Positions 1 through 5,181 of a stretch of 5,181 nucleotides of DNA are shown here, piece after piece (position 1 is the first letter of the stretch; the number at the start of each line of letters is the position of its first letter). A model generated the notes under the pieces. The model was not told the origin of the DNA, did not search any database, and was given only the letters and a program-made list of their open reading frames with translations. Made by a program: the position numbers and the translations under genes. This DNA is from an uncultured Eubacteriales bacterium (lineage in GTDB: Bacteria; Bacillota; Clostridia; Lachnospirales; Lachnospiraceae): positions 1 to 5,181 of the forward strand of contig OMSZ01000161.1 of the NCBI GenBank assembly GCA_900313855.1, read 5' to 3'.

Positions 1-45
1 GATAAGAATAAATGATATTATTATATTAGCATTACTCATTTTCAT
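1..45 (-). CDS. Possible 5' end of a further gene running off the left edge
   Basis: From an ATG at 45 the minus strand stays open to the window edge for 15 codons, reading M-K-M-S-N-A-N-I-I-I-S-F-I-L-I. A short polar start with a lysine followed by a run of Ile/Phe/Leu is what the N-terminus of a membrane or exported protein looks like. An alternative start is the ATG at 39. Ribosome binding support is modest: GAGG at 62-59 is 13 bases from the ATG, longer than ideal. The reading is too short to exclude chance, especially in AT-rich DNA, where Ile and Phe codons are common. If real, it would follow the lipoprotein gene by 69 bases on the same strand and could be another part of the system. 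Confidence 0.35.
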   Translation of the reverse strand, partial: MKMSNANIIISFILI

Positions 46-114
46 TCAACTACACCATCCTCAACTAATACATTATCCTATACTACAGTTATATACAATA
101 TAAATGTATCTGTT
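46..114 (-). other. AT-rich gap downstream of the lipoprotein gene
   Basis: These 69 bases follow the lipoprotein stop codon. They are very AT-rich and contain one weak interrupted inverted repeat (ACAG-n4-ATACA / TGTAT-CTGT, 85-113) with no U-tract after it in the direction of transcription. No convincing terminator or promoter was seen, so read-through to whatever lies to the left is possible. Confidence 0.5.
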
Positions 115-1617
115 CTACTCCACACCTGCAAGTGAACCGTCAATCGCGTTAATATATATAGCAAAATTATTGCTGCCCGAATCATGCCCGCAAAATACCC
201 ACGTGGGAATATATGTGTAATCGCCATTCTTTTCAGGTGATTCAACAGGATAATAAACTAACATAGTCTTATCAAAAACCATATGACGGATATTGGCAAA
301 TGCATCATCCTTTACTGCTTTAGGTATGGCATTTTCAAAGCTTGCCAGAATATTATCCGCAGTTAAAATTGGAGTATCATCACTTAGAACCTCCTGCACA
401 TCCATCTGTCTTGTTATATCAAAGGAATATAATCCCTTTGATGTGATCTTCATTTCACCTGCATTATACAGATTATATTTGCACATTCCTTCCTTATAGC
501 CATTCAATTTATCCGTTATCATTGCAACCGGAAGTCCTGAAAACCTGCTGTTTAAATACAGGGCATAACCGTCCTTTTCTTTAACATCATAATCATATCC
601 TTTATCCTTCATATCAACAAACAACATTTCTGTTCTGCCTTTTGTTTCAAGTCCATATAACCCATCACAAATGCAATCCCCAAGATTAAATGACAGCTCC
701 CCATCATATGTCGTAATATCCAATTTATCAGCAAGAAAATCCTCTGCCTTTAAAATCAGCTCACCATCAGATACATCATAAAGATTCTTTATATCACTAT
801 TCAAATTGACCACAGTATTACCTGCATTTTCCGTATCTCCCCCACCATCGATATAATCACAATCAGATATAACAGCATTGACGTCAGAAACACCAATATA
901 ATCTGCGGGCATCAACGGACAAAAGCTGATATATTCTGTTTCTGTACTGTAGGAATAACCATATAGCAATGCACAATCAACGTTCTCATATTTTCCCATA
1001 TACCAATGAAGATAATACATTACATTGCCCTCATTATCTTTTCTTTCAAACTGCCCGAGAAGTTTGGAATACATATCCGTTTCCAAACCACTTTCTCCGC
1101 CATTCTCCAAAGTATTCCCATCATTCTGATCTAGTGAAATAATGCTTACACATTTAGCAACAAGCCATGAATATGTCTGTCCGTTAATAAGTTTATCAGA
1201 CAAACCGGCATCAATATCGGATAACCTTTCAATTTTCCTAGCACTATCTCCAAATATATTATCGACTATCAATTTCTCGCGGGTGCCGTCATCATTGATT
1301 TTCCTGAACCGATACACACCAAGCCTGTCGGCATCCGGCACATCATATTCCACCTTAACCTCAACAGCCCTGCCCTCAGTCTCTAGCTGGTCTTCCCAAC
1401 TGACATGTGAAGTCCCTAATTTCCCGGCAAGACCCGTTTTTTCCTGCCCCGTCTGTTTTTCCAAAGCACCGGAAGAAGATTCATTGTTTGCAACTGTTTT
1501 TTCATCACCTGACGTATTACTGTCCGTACGGTCACCATAGTCCGTAACAACATCTTTTTTCCCACATCCGATAAGTATCATACAAACAATAAGCATTATA
1601 GCTGTTAGTCTTTTCAT
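115..1617 (-). CDS. Putative surface lipoprotein, unrecognised family (500 aa)
   Basis: The N-terminus has two basic residues (K2, R3), a hydrophobic core and the lipobox L-I-G-C, so the protein is predicted to be cleaved before Cys18, lipidated and anchored outside the membrane. Residues 22-62 are a hydrophilic D/E/S/T/N/K/G-rich linker, followed by a mixed, strongly acidic globular region. The C-terminus, YTYIPTWVFCG (467-477) then FAIYINAIDGSLAG (485-498), resembles the 'P.W.f...yyvNA.tGe' ending of YycI/YycH-like and other exported proteins; this is a weak by-eye match. The mature part holds eight further cysteines (156, 215, 233, 253, 315, 317, 379, 476), which is many for an exported protein. 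No enzyme motif was recognised. AAAGGAGG lies 7 bases before the ATG at 1617, 31 bases after the ATPase gene, so it is probably an accessory subunit of this transporter. It ends in TAG. Confidence 0.88.
   Translation of the reverse strand: MKRLTAIMLIVCMILIGCGKKDVVTDYGDRTDSNTSGDEKTVANNESSSGALEKQTGQEKTGLAGKLGTSHVSWEDQLETEGRAVEVKVEYDVPDADRLGVYRFRKINDDGTREKLIVDNIFGDSARKIERLSDIDAGLSDKLINGQTYSWLVAKCVSIISLDQNDGNTLENGGESGLETDMYSKLLGQFERKDNEGNVMYYLHWYMGKYENVDCALLYGYSYSTETEYISFCPLMPADYIGVSDVNAVISDCDYIDGGGDTENAGNTVVNLNSDIKNLYDVSDGELILKAEDFLADKLDITTYDGELSFNLGDCICDGLYGLETKGRTEMLFVDMKDKGYDYDVKEKDGYALYLNSRFSGLPVAMITDKLNGYKEGMCKYNLYNAGEMKITSKGLYSFDITRQMDVQEVLSDDTPILTADNILASFENAIPKAVKDDAFANIRHMVFDKTMLVYYPVESPEKNGDYTYIPTWVFCGHDSGSNNFAIYINAIDGSLAGVE
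1564..1617 (-). other. Type II (lipoprotein) signal peptide with lipobox
   Basis: Residues 1-18 of the lipoprotein gene product: basic n-region (K2, R3), hydrophobic stretch from L4 to I16, then L-I-G-C with Cys18 as the predicted lipidated residue. The residues after it (G-K-K-D) and the Ser/Asp-rich stretch are typical of a flexible tether on a mature lipoprotein. Confidence 0.9.
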
Positions 1618-1624
1618 GAACTGA

Positions 1625-1632
1625 CCTCCTTT
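1625..1632 (-). promoter_or_regulatory. Ribosome binding site of the lipoprotein gene
   Basis: AAAGGAGG, a near-perfect anti-16S match, lies 7 bases before the ATG at 1617. It decides for this start over the internal Met8, which would destroy the signal peptide. It is the strongest of the three sites, which would suit high production of the lipoprotein relative to the other subunits (inference). Confidence 0.88.
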
Positions 1633-1648
1633 ATCTCACTAAAAATAA

Positions 1649-2473
1649 TTATTCCGGTTCAATAATAAGCTTTCCGTTATCAAACTCAAGCTTTACTCTG
1701 CTAGATGTGATTCCGACAGCCTCACGAAGTTCCTTTGAAAGCCGCACTCTGCCTGCTTTATCAAGCACGGCGTATTCTCCGTCAAGCAGCCTTTCCGTAC
1801 TTATCTTACCATCAGATATCATTACCATTCTGTCAACATTATCTGCAAGCCTCACATCATGGGTTACTATTATTATTGTTATACCCTGCTCCTCATTAAG
1901 CTTTCTGAAAAGCTCCTGCAATCTTTCAGACGTTTTTCCATCTACCGCCCCTGTAGGCTCATCCATCAAAAGTATATCCGGATTTTTCGCAAGTGCTATT
2001 GCAATCGCCACTCTCTGCTGTTCGCCACCTGAAAGCATAAACGGATAGCTGTTATATCTATCCGAAAGACCTACCATATCAAGCAGTAAATGTGCTCGCT
2101 CATTTCTTTCCTTTTCACTCACTCCCGAAAATGCAAGCGGCATGGCAACATTTTGTGCTGCTGTAAGATATTGCAGAAGATTGTCTGTACTTTTCTGCCA
2201 CACAAAACCTATCCGCTCACTGCGAAATGCGGAAAGCTCCTTTTCTGACAGCTCATTTAAACACACATCTTCAAACATAACCTTTCCGGCACTTGCTCTT
2301 TCAAGCCCTCCAAGTATTTTCAGCAATGTTGACTTACCGCTACCGGACTTTCCGACAATTGCCATAAGCTCACCTTTTTCTATCTCAAGGTCAAGCCCCT
2401 GCAACGCCATCACCTCAAGGTCTTTGGTCTTATATATCTTGACAAGGCTGTCACATTTAATCAAAGGTTTCAT
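1649..2473 (-). CDS. ABC transporter ATP-binding protein with AbrB/SpoVT-like C-terminal extension (274 aa)
   Basis: This is a second cytoplasmic ABC ATPase, clearly different from its neighbour. Visible elements are an A-loop aromatic (Y14), Walker A GKSGSGKS (41-48), Q-loop Q93 in FVWQ, signature LSGGEQQ (147-153), Walker B ILLMDE (167-172), D-loop GAVD (175-178) and H-loop H205 in VTHD. Catalytic residues are intact, so it should hydrolyse ATP. Two positions depart from the usual LolD-type pattern: I159 where an arginine normally follows RVAIA, and V177 in place of Leu in the D-loop. After the ATPase core closes at ISDGKI (219-224), residues 233-274 add a module resembling an AbrB/SpoVT swapped hairpin. 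A strong AAAGGAG lies 6 bases before the ATG at 2473. The gene sits between the first ATPase and the lipoprotein in the same operon. It probably pairs with the first ATPase on the FtsX permease or serves a second permease outside the window. Confidence 0.95.
   Translation of the reverse strand: MKPLIKCDSLVKIYKTKDLEVMALQGLDLEIEKGELMAIVGKSGSGKSTLLKILGGLERASAGKVMFEDVCLNELSEKELSAFRSERIGFVWQKSTDNLLQYLTAAQNVAMPLAFSGVSEKERNERAHLLLDMVGLSDRYNSYPFMLSGGEQQRVAIAIALAKNPDILLMDEPTGAVDGKTSERLQELFRKLNEEQGITIIIVTHDVRLADNVDRMVMISDGKISTERLLDGEYAVLDKAGRVRLSKELREAVGITSSRVKLEFDNGKLIIEPE
1652..1777 (-). other. AbrB/SpoVT-like swapped-hairpin domain at the ATPase C-terminus
   Basis: Residues 233-274 of the second ATPase read as strand (YAVLD), turn (KAGRVRLS), short helix (KELREAVGI), strand (RVKLEFDNG), strand (KLIIEPE). 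This follows the AbrB/MazE/SpoVT pattern 'vlDk.GRv.lPkelRe.lgi....v.l...dgkiil.p', with Ser replacing the usual Pro in the turn. In that family the fold dimerises and often binds DNA. Fused to an ABC ATPase it could act as a dimerisation or regulatory module instead. The match is by eye and the function is inference. Confidence 0.72.
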
Positions 2474-2479
2474 TATGTG

Positions 2480-2486
2480 CTCCTTT
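2480..2486 (-). promoter_or_regulatory. Ribosome binding site of the second ATPase gene
   Basis: AAAGGAG lies 6 bases before the ATG at 2473, inside the 18-base gap after the first ATPase stop. It fixes the start of the 274-aa protein and supports cotranscription. Confidence 0.85.
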
Positions 2487-2491
2487 CCGAA

Positions 2492-3133
2492 TTAAAGCTC
2501 GTACACAACGTCTGCAAGCTCTGCAAGTCCGGTATCATGCGTACTCATAACAACAGTAATTCCATATTTTTCAATCAACTCCTTAAAGAGCAGCACCACC
2601 CTTATACCGCCTGCCGTATCAAGTGCACCTGTCGGCTCATCGGCAAATATAATCTTCGGACGATGGGCGAAAGCTCTAGCAATCGCAACCCTCTGTTGCT
2701 CACCACCGGAAAGCTCGCCAGGCATATGTTTCATTCTGTCGGACAGTCCTACACTGTCTAATGCCTCACGTACCATTTCTCCCCGGTTATCCTTTATTCC
2801 TGCTGTCCGCAAACCGAAATCAACATTTTCATACGCATTCATAACAGGGATAAGTGCCACCGACTGAAATACAAATCCCATCTCATATCTTCTAAGCTTT
2901 TCTTTTTCGTGCAGGTTCAAAGACGAATAGGCTCTATCCTCAAACCATATCTCTCCTGATGTGGCTTCATCTAACGTACTCATAAGATTAAGCAGCGTGG
3001 TCTTACCTGAGCCCGACCTTCCCATTATCATAATAAGCTTTCCATCGTAAAGCTCCATATTAACGTCATTAAGAACCGCTATCGTCTGCCCACCTATATG
3101 AAATTCTTTGTTCACATGTTCCACTCTTAGCAT
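2492..3133 (-). CDS. ABC transporter ATP-binding protein, LolD/MacB type (213 aa)
   Basis: This is a cytoplasmic ATPase subunit that should power the permease encoded just upstream. All nucleotide-binding elements are present: an aromatic A-loop residue (F11), Walker A GRSGSGKT (38-45), Q-loop Q90 in FVFQ, signature LSGGEQQ (141-147), Walker B IIFADE (161-166), D-loop GALD (169-172) and H-loop H199 in STHD. The sequence style (SGGEQQRVAIARA, ADEPTGALD) is that of the LolD/MacB/FtsE-like exporter ATPases. It is slightly short: it stops at VVYEL, where relatives usually continue for about ten residues through a 'DG+I' turn. It starts 21 bases after the permease stop and ends 18 bases before the next ATPase gene, so it is cotranscribed and probably translationally linked. 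The ATG at 3133 is favoured because the conserved 'hvnKeF' strand begins at once. Gene family is certain; substrate unknown. Confidence 0.96.
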   Translation of the reverse strand: MLRVEHVNKEFHIGGQTIAVLNDVNMELYDGKLIMIMGRSGSGKTTLLNLMSTLDEATSGEIWFEDRAYSSLNLHEKEKLRRYEMGFVFQSVALIPVMNAYENVDFGLRTAGIKDNRGEMVREALDSVGLSDRMKHMPGELSGGEQQRVAIARAFAHRPKIIFADEPTGALDTAGGIRVVLLFKELIEKYGITVVMSTHDTGLAELADVVYEL

Positions 3134-3154
3134 AATATCTCTACTTTCTCCACC
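3134..3154 (-). promoter_or_regulatory. Ribosome binding region of the first ATPase gene (permease-ATPase gap)
   Basis: The whole 21-base gap is purine-rich. Two Shine-Dalgarno candidates are visible: GGTGGAG directly after the permease stop, 14 bases from the ATG, and the weaker GTAGAG, 5 bases from it. The stronger match is at an unusually long distance, so initiation may rely on coupling to permease translation. There is no room for a terminator or a separate promoter. Confidence 0.55.
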
Positions 3155-5181
3155 TTAATCCTCTCCAAGTTTAAGTGCCATGACAACATTAAGTCTTTTT
3201 ACTATCCGTCTTATTATCACCATGCATACGGCAACCGCAAATGCAAGTATCGCAAACAGTCTTACCATATCCGACATTGCCGTAACATTTTCAATTGGCA
3301 GGCTATGTTTTTTCGGCAGATACACAACCGCAAACAGCCTACCGAAAAGTATGGTAGCTGCCACGCCCGATACTGCACCTGCAATGACTGACACAATCGT
3401 CAGAAATGCCTGCTCGATGAATAACATTTTCTCTATCTCATTAAATGTTATTCCCATTGCCCTGTATATTCCAAACAACATTTCCCTGTCCCTTATTGAA
3501 GATATCCAATATATCATAAAACCAAGCACACAAAGGAACAGCGAAACAAGGAAATCAACAGTAAACAGCCCGTTGGTTATCTGCACAAGTGCAGAGCTTT
3601 TCATCTCCCTTATATCAGCCTCACTACTATAGAAACCGTCAAGATGTCTGTTTGTTCCCGACATCATTTTTTCTATGCTGTCCCTAATGCCCGCGCCATC
3701 ATCTGTTTTTCCCGAACAAACCGCTTCTCCTGTTATCATTTCAGAAGTTATAAATGATGTGTTCTTCTCATCAGAATCCTTACCGGCAGCTTTACTCATC
3801 CACACCTCATACGGCGTGACACCGAACGTATTAACAACCGTTCCGTAATTAGCCACGACAAGATACTGTTCATTACAGACAAGCTTTCCATCTTCGTTAT
3901 AGCTGTAACTATACTTCTCATAACCCGGCCATACATCAACTATTGCGGCAACTCTCCCTACCGCACTTGCATATATTCCAACCGAATCAACCGGAGCGGT
4001 TCTCGAATATGTAAATGTATCGCCCACCTTAAGCTCCAGAGCATCGGCAAGATTACGCGACACAACACAACCATCTGTAGAGGAGGCCATCGCATTCAGG
4101 TAATTGTACCAATGTTCCCCGCCTTCATCCTCCTTCATATTTGCTGTCATTCCGAATTCTTTTGTATTAATTCCCATAAGGACAGCATTTTTGATTACCT
4201 TAGAGCCGTTTCTCGCCTCGGTATTCTCGTCTTTTATTACCTTCGTATATCGCAAAAGCCCGGTTTCCTTAATCAAAGTCTCATACAGTGCCGGATCAGG
4301 CTCAATATATTTCCATGTCTGTGGCGGCTGCATGCCTTTTATCTTTAGTTCAAAATGTTCCTTTGCAATATAGTCCGCTCCGAGATCAAGCCTTAATCTT
4401 GCCTCATTATTGGCATTTATGGTCCTTGCCATGTTTGCATTGAAAATACTCATAGCAACCGTGATCACCATGAATACCGACACGATTCCCGACCGTTTTC
4501 TCGTCCGCAATATCTGTAGCATTCCCGCATACACGGCAGGCGAAAGTCTTTCTCCGGATAATTTATAAATCAACCCTATAATCAGGAAAATAACACGTAA
4601 AATAATAAGTCCCGCTGCCACGAGAAAAATCGTTGCGTCCGCAAATATCATCGGGTCAATGCTGTCGCCGTTTAGCACCGCTTGCGGCAGCATTTCCAAC
4701 TGCCTGTTATAATTGTGGAGAAGATACACGGAAACAATAAGCAATACCACATCAAAGAAATATTTCTCCCACAATGGTTTATTTGAATCCCGTGTTTTCC
4801 TTTCCTTATGATCCACAAGTGTTCCATTCGACTTGACGGCTATCGGAATAACCATTACAAATGCTGACAGTAAAAGGCTTATGATCGCCGCAGGAATCAT
4901 TTGCCAAGTAAATGAATATACTTTAGTGCTTATACCCCCACTTATCTTAAAGCCCAGAAAATCATCGACTCCGGCAGCAAGCCTGCCGCTCACAAATCCC
5001 AATAAAAGCCCCGGAATAAATGTCACGGCACAGATGACCAGATACTGTATGACATACATTAATATAAGTTTTTCCCTGCCGATTCCGCGGCTTACAAAGC
5101 CTGCAATCTCTCCCATCTCCGAGTCGGCTATCCTTACTGCTATCATTGCAATAAATATCAGCACAAGCAGAACAAGCGGAA
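3155..5181 (-). CDS. FtsX/MacB-type ABC transporter permease, 5' end beyond the window
   Basis: This is the membrane subunit of a type VII ABC transporter and sits in the cytoplasmic membrane. The frame stays open to the right edge (P-L-V-L-L-V precede the GTG at 5164), inside a membrane helix, so that GTG is not a true start and the N-terminus is missing. Numbering from 5164, hydrophobic segments lie at about 1-12, 33-60, 86-110, 136-150, 172-200, 224-243, 533-555, 582-613 and 633-652. Residues 16-62, with an SRGIGR motif, end the first FtsX core. Residues 244-530 form a large extracytoplasmic domain. Residues 535-660 are the second FtsX core, with the family motif RDREMLFGIYRAMGIT at 558-573. 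Complete relatives have about 10 helices and an extra extracytoplasmic domain after the first helix, so a few hundred residues are probably missing (inference). It ends in TAA, 21 bases before the first ATPase gene. The family call is firm; the substrate is unknown. Confidence 0.93.
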   Translation of the reverse strand, partial: PLVLLVLIFIAMIAVRIADSEMGEIAGFVSRGIGREKLILMYVIQYLVICAVTFIPGLLLGFVSGRLAAGVDDFLGFKISGGISTKVYSFTWQMIPAAIISLLLSAFVMVIPIAVKSNGTLVDHKERKTRDSNKPLWEKYFFDVVLLIVSVYLLHNYNRQLEMLPQAVLNGDSIDPMIFADATIFLVAAGLIILRVIFLIIGLIYKLSGERLSPAVYAGMLQILRTRKRSGIVSVFMVITVAMSIFNANMARTINANNEARLRLDLGADYIAKEHFELKIKGMQPPQTWKYIEPDPALYETLIKETGLLRYTKVIKDENTEARNGSKVIKNAVLMGINTKEFGMTANMKEDEGGEHWYNYLNAMASSTDGCVVSRNLADALELKVGDTFTYSRTAPVDSVGIYASAVGRVAAIVDVWPGYEKYSYSYNEDGKLVCNEQYLVVANYGTVVNTFGVTPYEVWMSKAAGKDSDEKNTSFITSEMITGEAVCSGKTDDGAGIRDSIEKMMSGTNRHLDGFYSSEADIREMKSSALVQITNGLFTVDFLVSLFLCVLGFMIYWISSIRDREMLFGIYRAMGITFNEIEKMLFIEQAFLTIVSVIAGAVSGVAATILFGRLFAVVYLPKKHSLPIENVTAMSDMVRLFAILAFAVAVCMVIIRRIVKRLNVVMALKLGED
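3575..4435 (-). other. Large extracytoplasmic (MacB_PCD-like) domain of the permease
   Basis: Residues ~244-530 of the visible permease form a polar stretch with no membrane helix between the helix at 224-243 and the second FtsX core. It contains VVSRNLADALELKVGDTFTY (residues 367-386), which resembles the 'vs..lA..l.lkvGDt' turn typical of MacB periplasmic core domains. It also has aromatic-rich loops (HWYNY at 351-355, WPGYEKYSYSY at 412-422). In this class the domain couples ATPase movement to substrates or partners outside the membrane. Its assignment as extracytoplasmic follows from the predicted topology and is not shown directly. Confidence 0.75.

Noticed and set aside
72..98. Promoter for a gene to the left: GATAAT-like -10 at 77-72 with a TTGTAT-like -35 at 98-93
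   Set aside because: The spacing is only about 15 bases and the -35 is poor. Such matches are expected by chance in DNA this AT-rich.
85..113. Interrupted inverted repeat ACAG-n4-ATACA / TGTAT-CTGT as a transcription terminator for the operon
   Set aside because: The stem is short, AT-rich and bulged, and no U-tract follows it in the minus-strand direction of transcription, so it does not qualify as an intrinsic terminator.
1142..1540. Plus-strand open frames opposite the lipoprotein, ATPase and permease genes (for example 1142-1540, 2142-2495, 3180-3632, 4104-4373)
   Set aside because: They are antisense shadows of well-supported minus-strand genes, with low-complexity Ser/Ile/Leu-rich translations, no ribosome binding context considered convincing, and no recognisable domains.
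1618..1648. Separate promoter for the lipoprotein gene in the 31-base gap
   Set aside because: The gap has only a short AT-rich stretch and the ribosome binding site. No -35/-10 pair fits between the ATPase stop and the start.
5162..5164. GTG at 5164 as the true start of the permease
   Set aside because: The frame remains open upstream to the window edge and encodes hydrophobic residues continuing the same membrane helix. The first FtsX core also lacks its beginning.

Overview
The window looks like part of a chromosome from a low-to-mid GC Gram-positive anaerobe of the Clostridia, most plausibly Lachnospiraceae-like. This rests on AT-rich composition, AGGAGG-type ribosome binding sites, a bacterial lipoprotein signal peptide, and the style of the FtsX/ABC proteins. 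The taxonomic guess is inference only. All recognisable genes lie on the minus strand, so transcription runs from right to left.

In transcription order the window holds: (1) a large FtsX/MacB-type ABC permease whose 5' end lies beyond the right edge; (2) a compact LolD/MacB-type ABC ATPase of 213 aa; (3) a second, different ABC ATPase of 274 aa whose last ~42 residues look like an AbrB/SpoVT-type swapped-hairpin domain; (4) a 500-aa acidic lipoprotein of unrecognised family; and (5) after a 69-base AT-rich gap, possibly the first 15 codons of another membrane or exported protein running off the left edge. The three gaps between genes 1 to 4 are 21, 18 and 31 bases. Each holds a ribosome binding site and no visible terminator, so these four genes very probably form one operon.

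Together the genes look like a type VII (MacB/LolCDE/FtsX-class, mechanotransmission) ABC system. The permease has two FtsX cores and a large extracytoplasmic domain, two non-identical ATPases could drive it as a heterodimer or alternately, and a surface-anchored lipoprotein could be the extracytoplasmic partner. The substrate cannot be read from the sequence. Candidates for this class are peptide or lipoprotein export, antimicrobial peptide defence, and control of cell-wall enzymes. The most unusual element is the AbrB-like tail on the second ATPase. No RNA genes, insertion sequences, CRISPR arrays or other mobile elements were seen.
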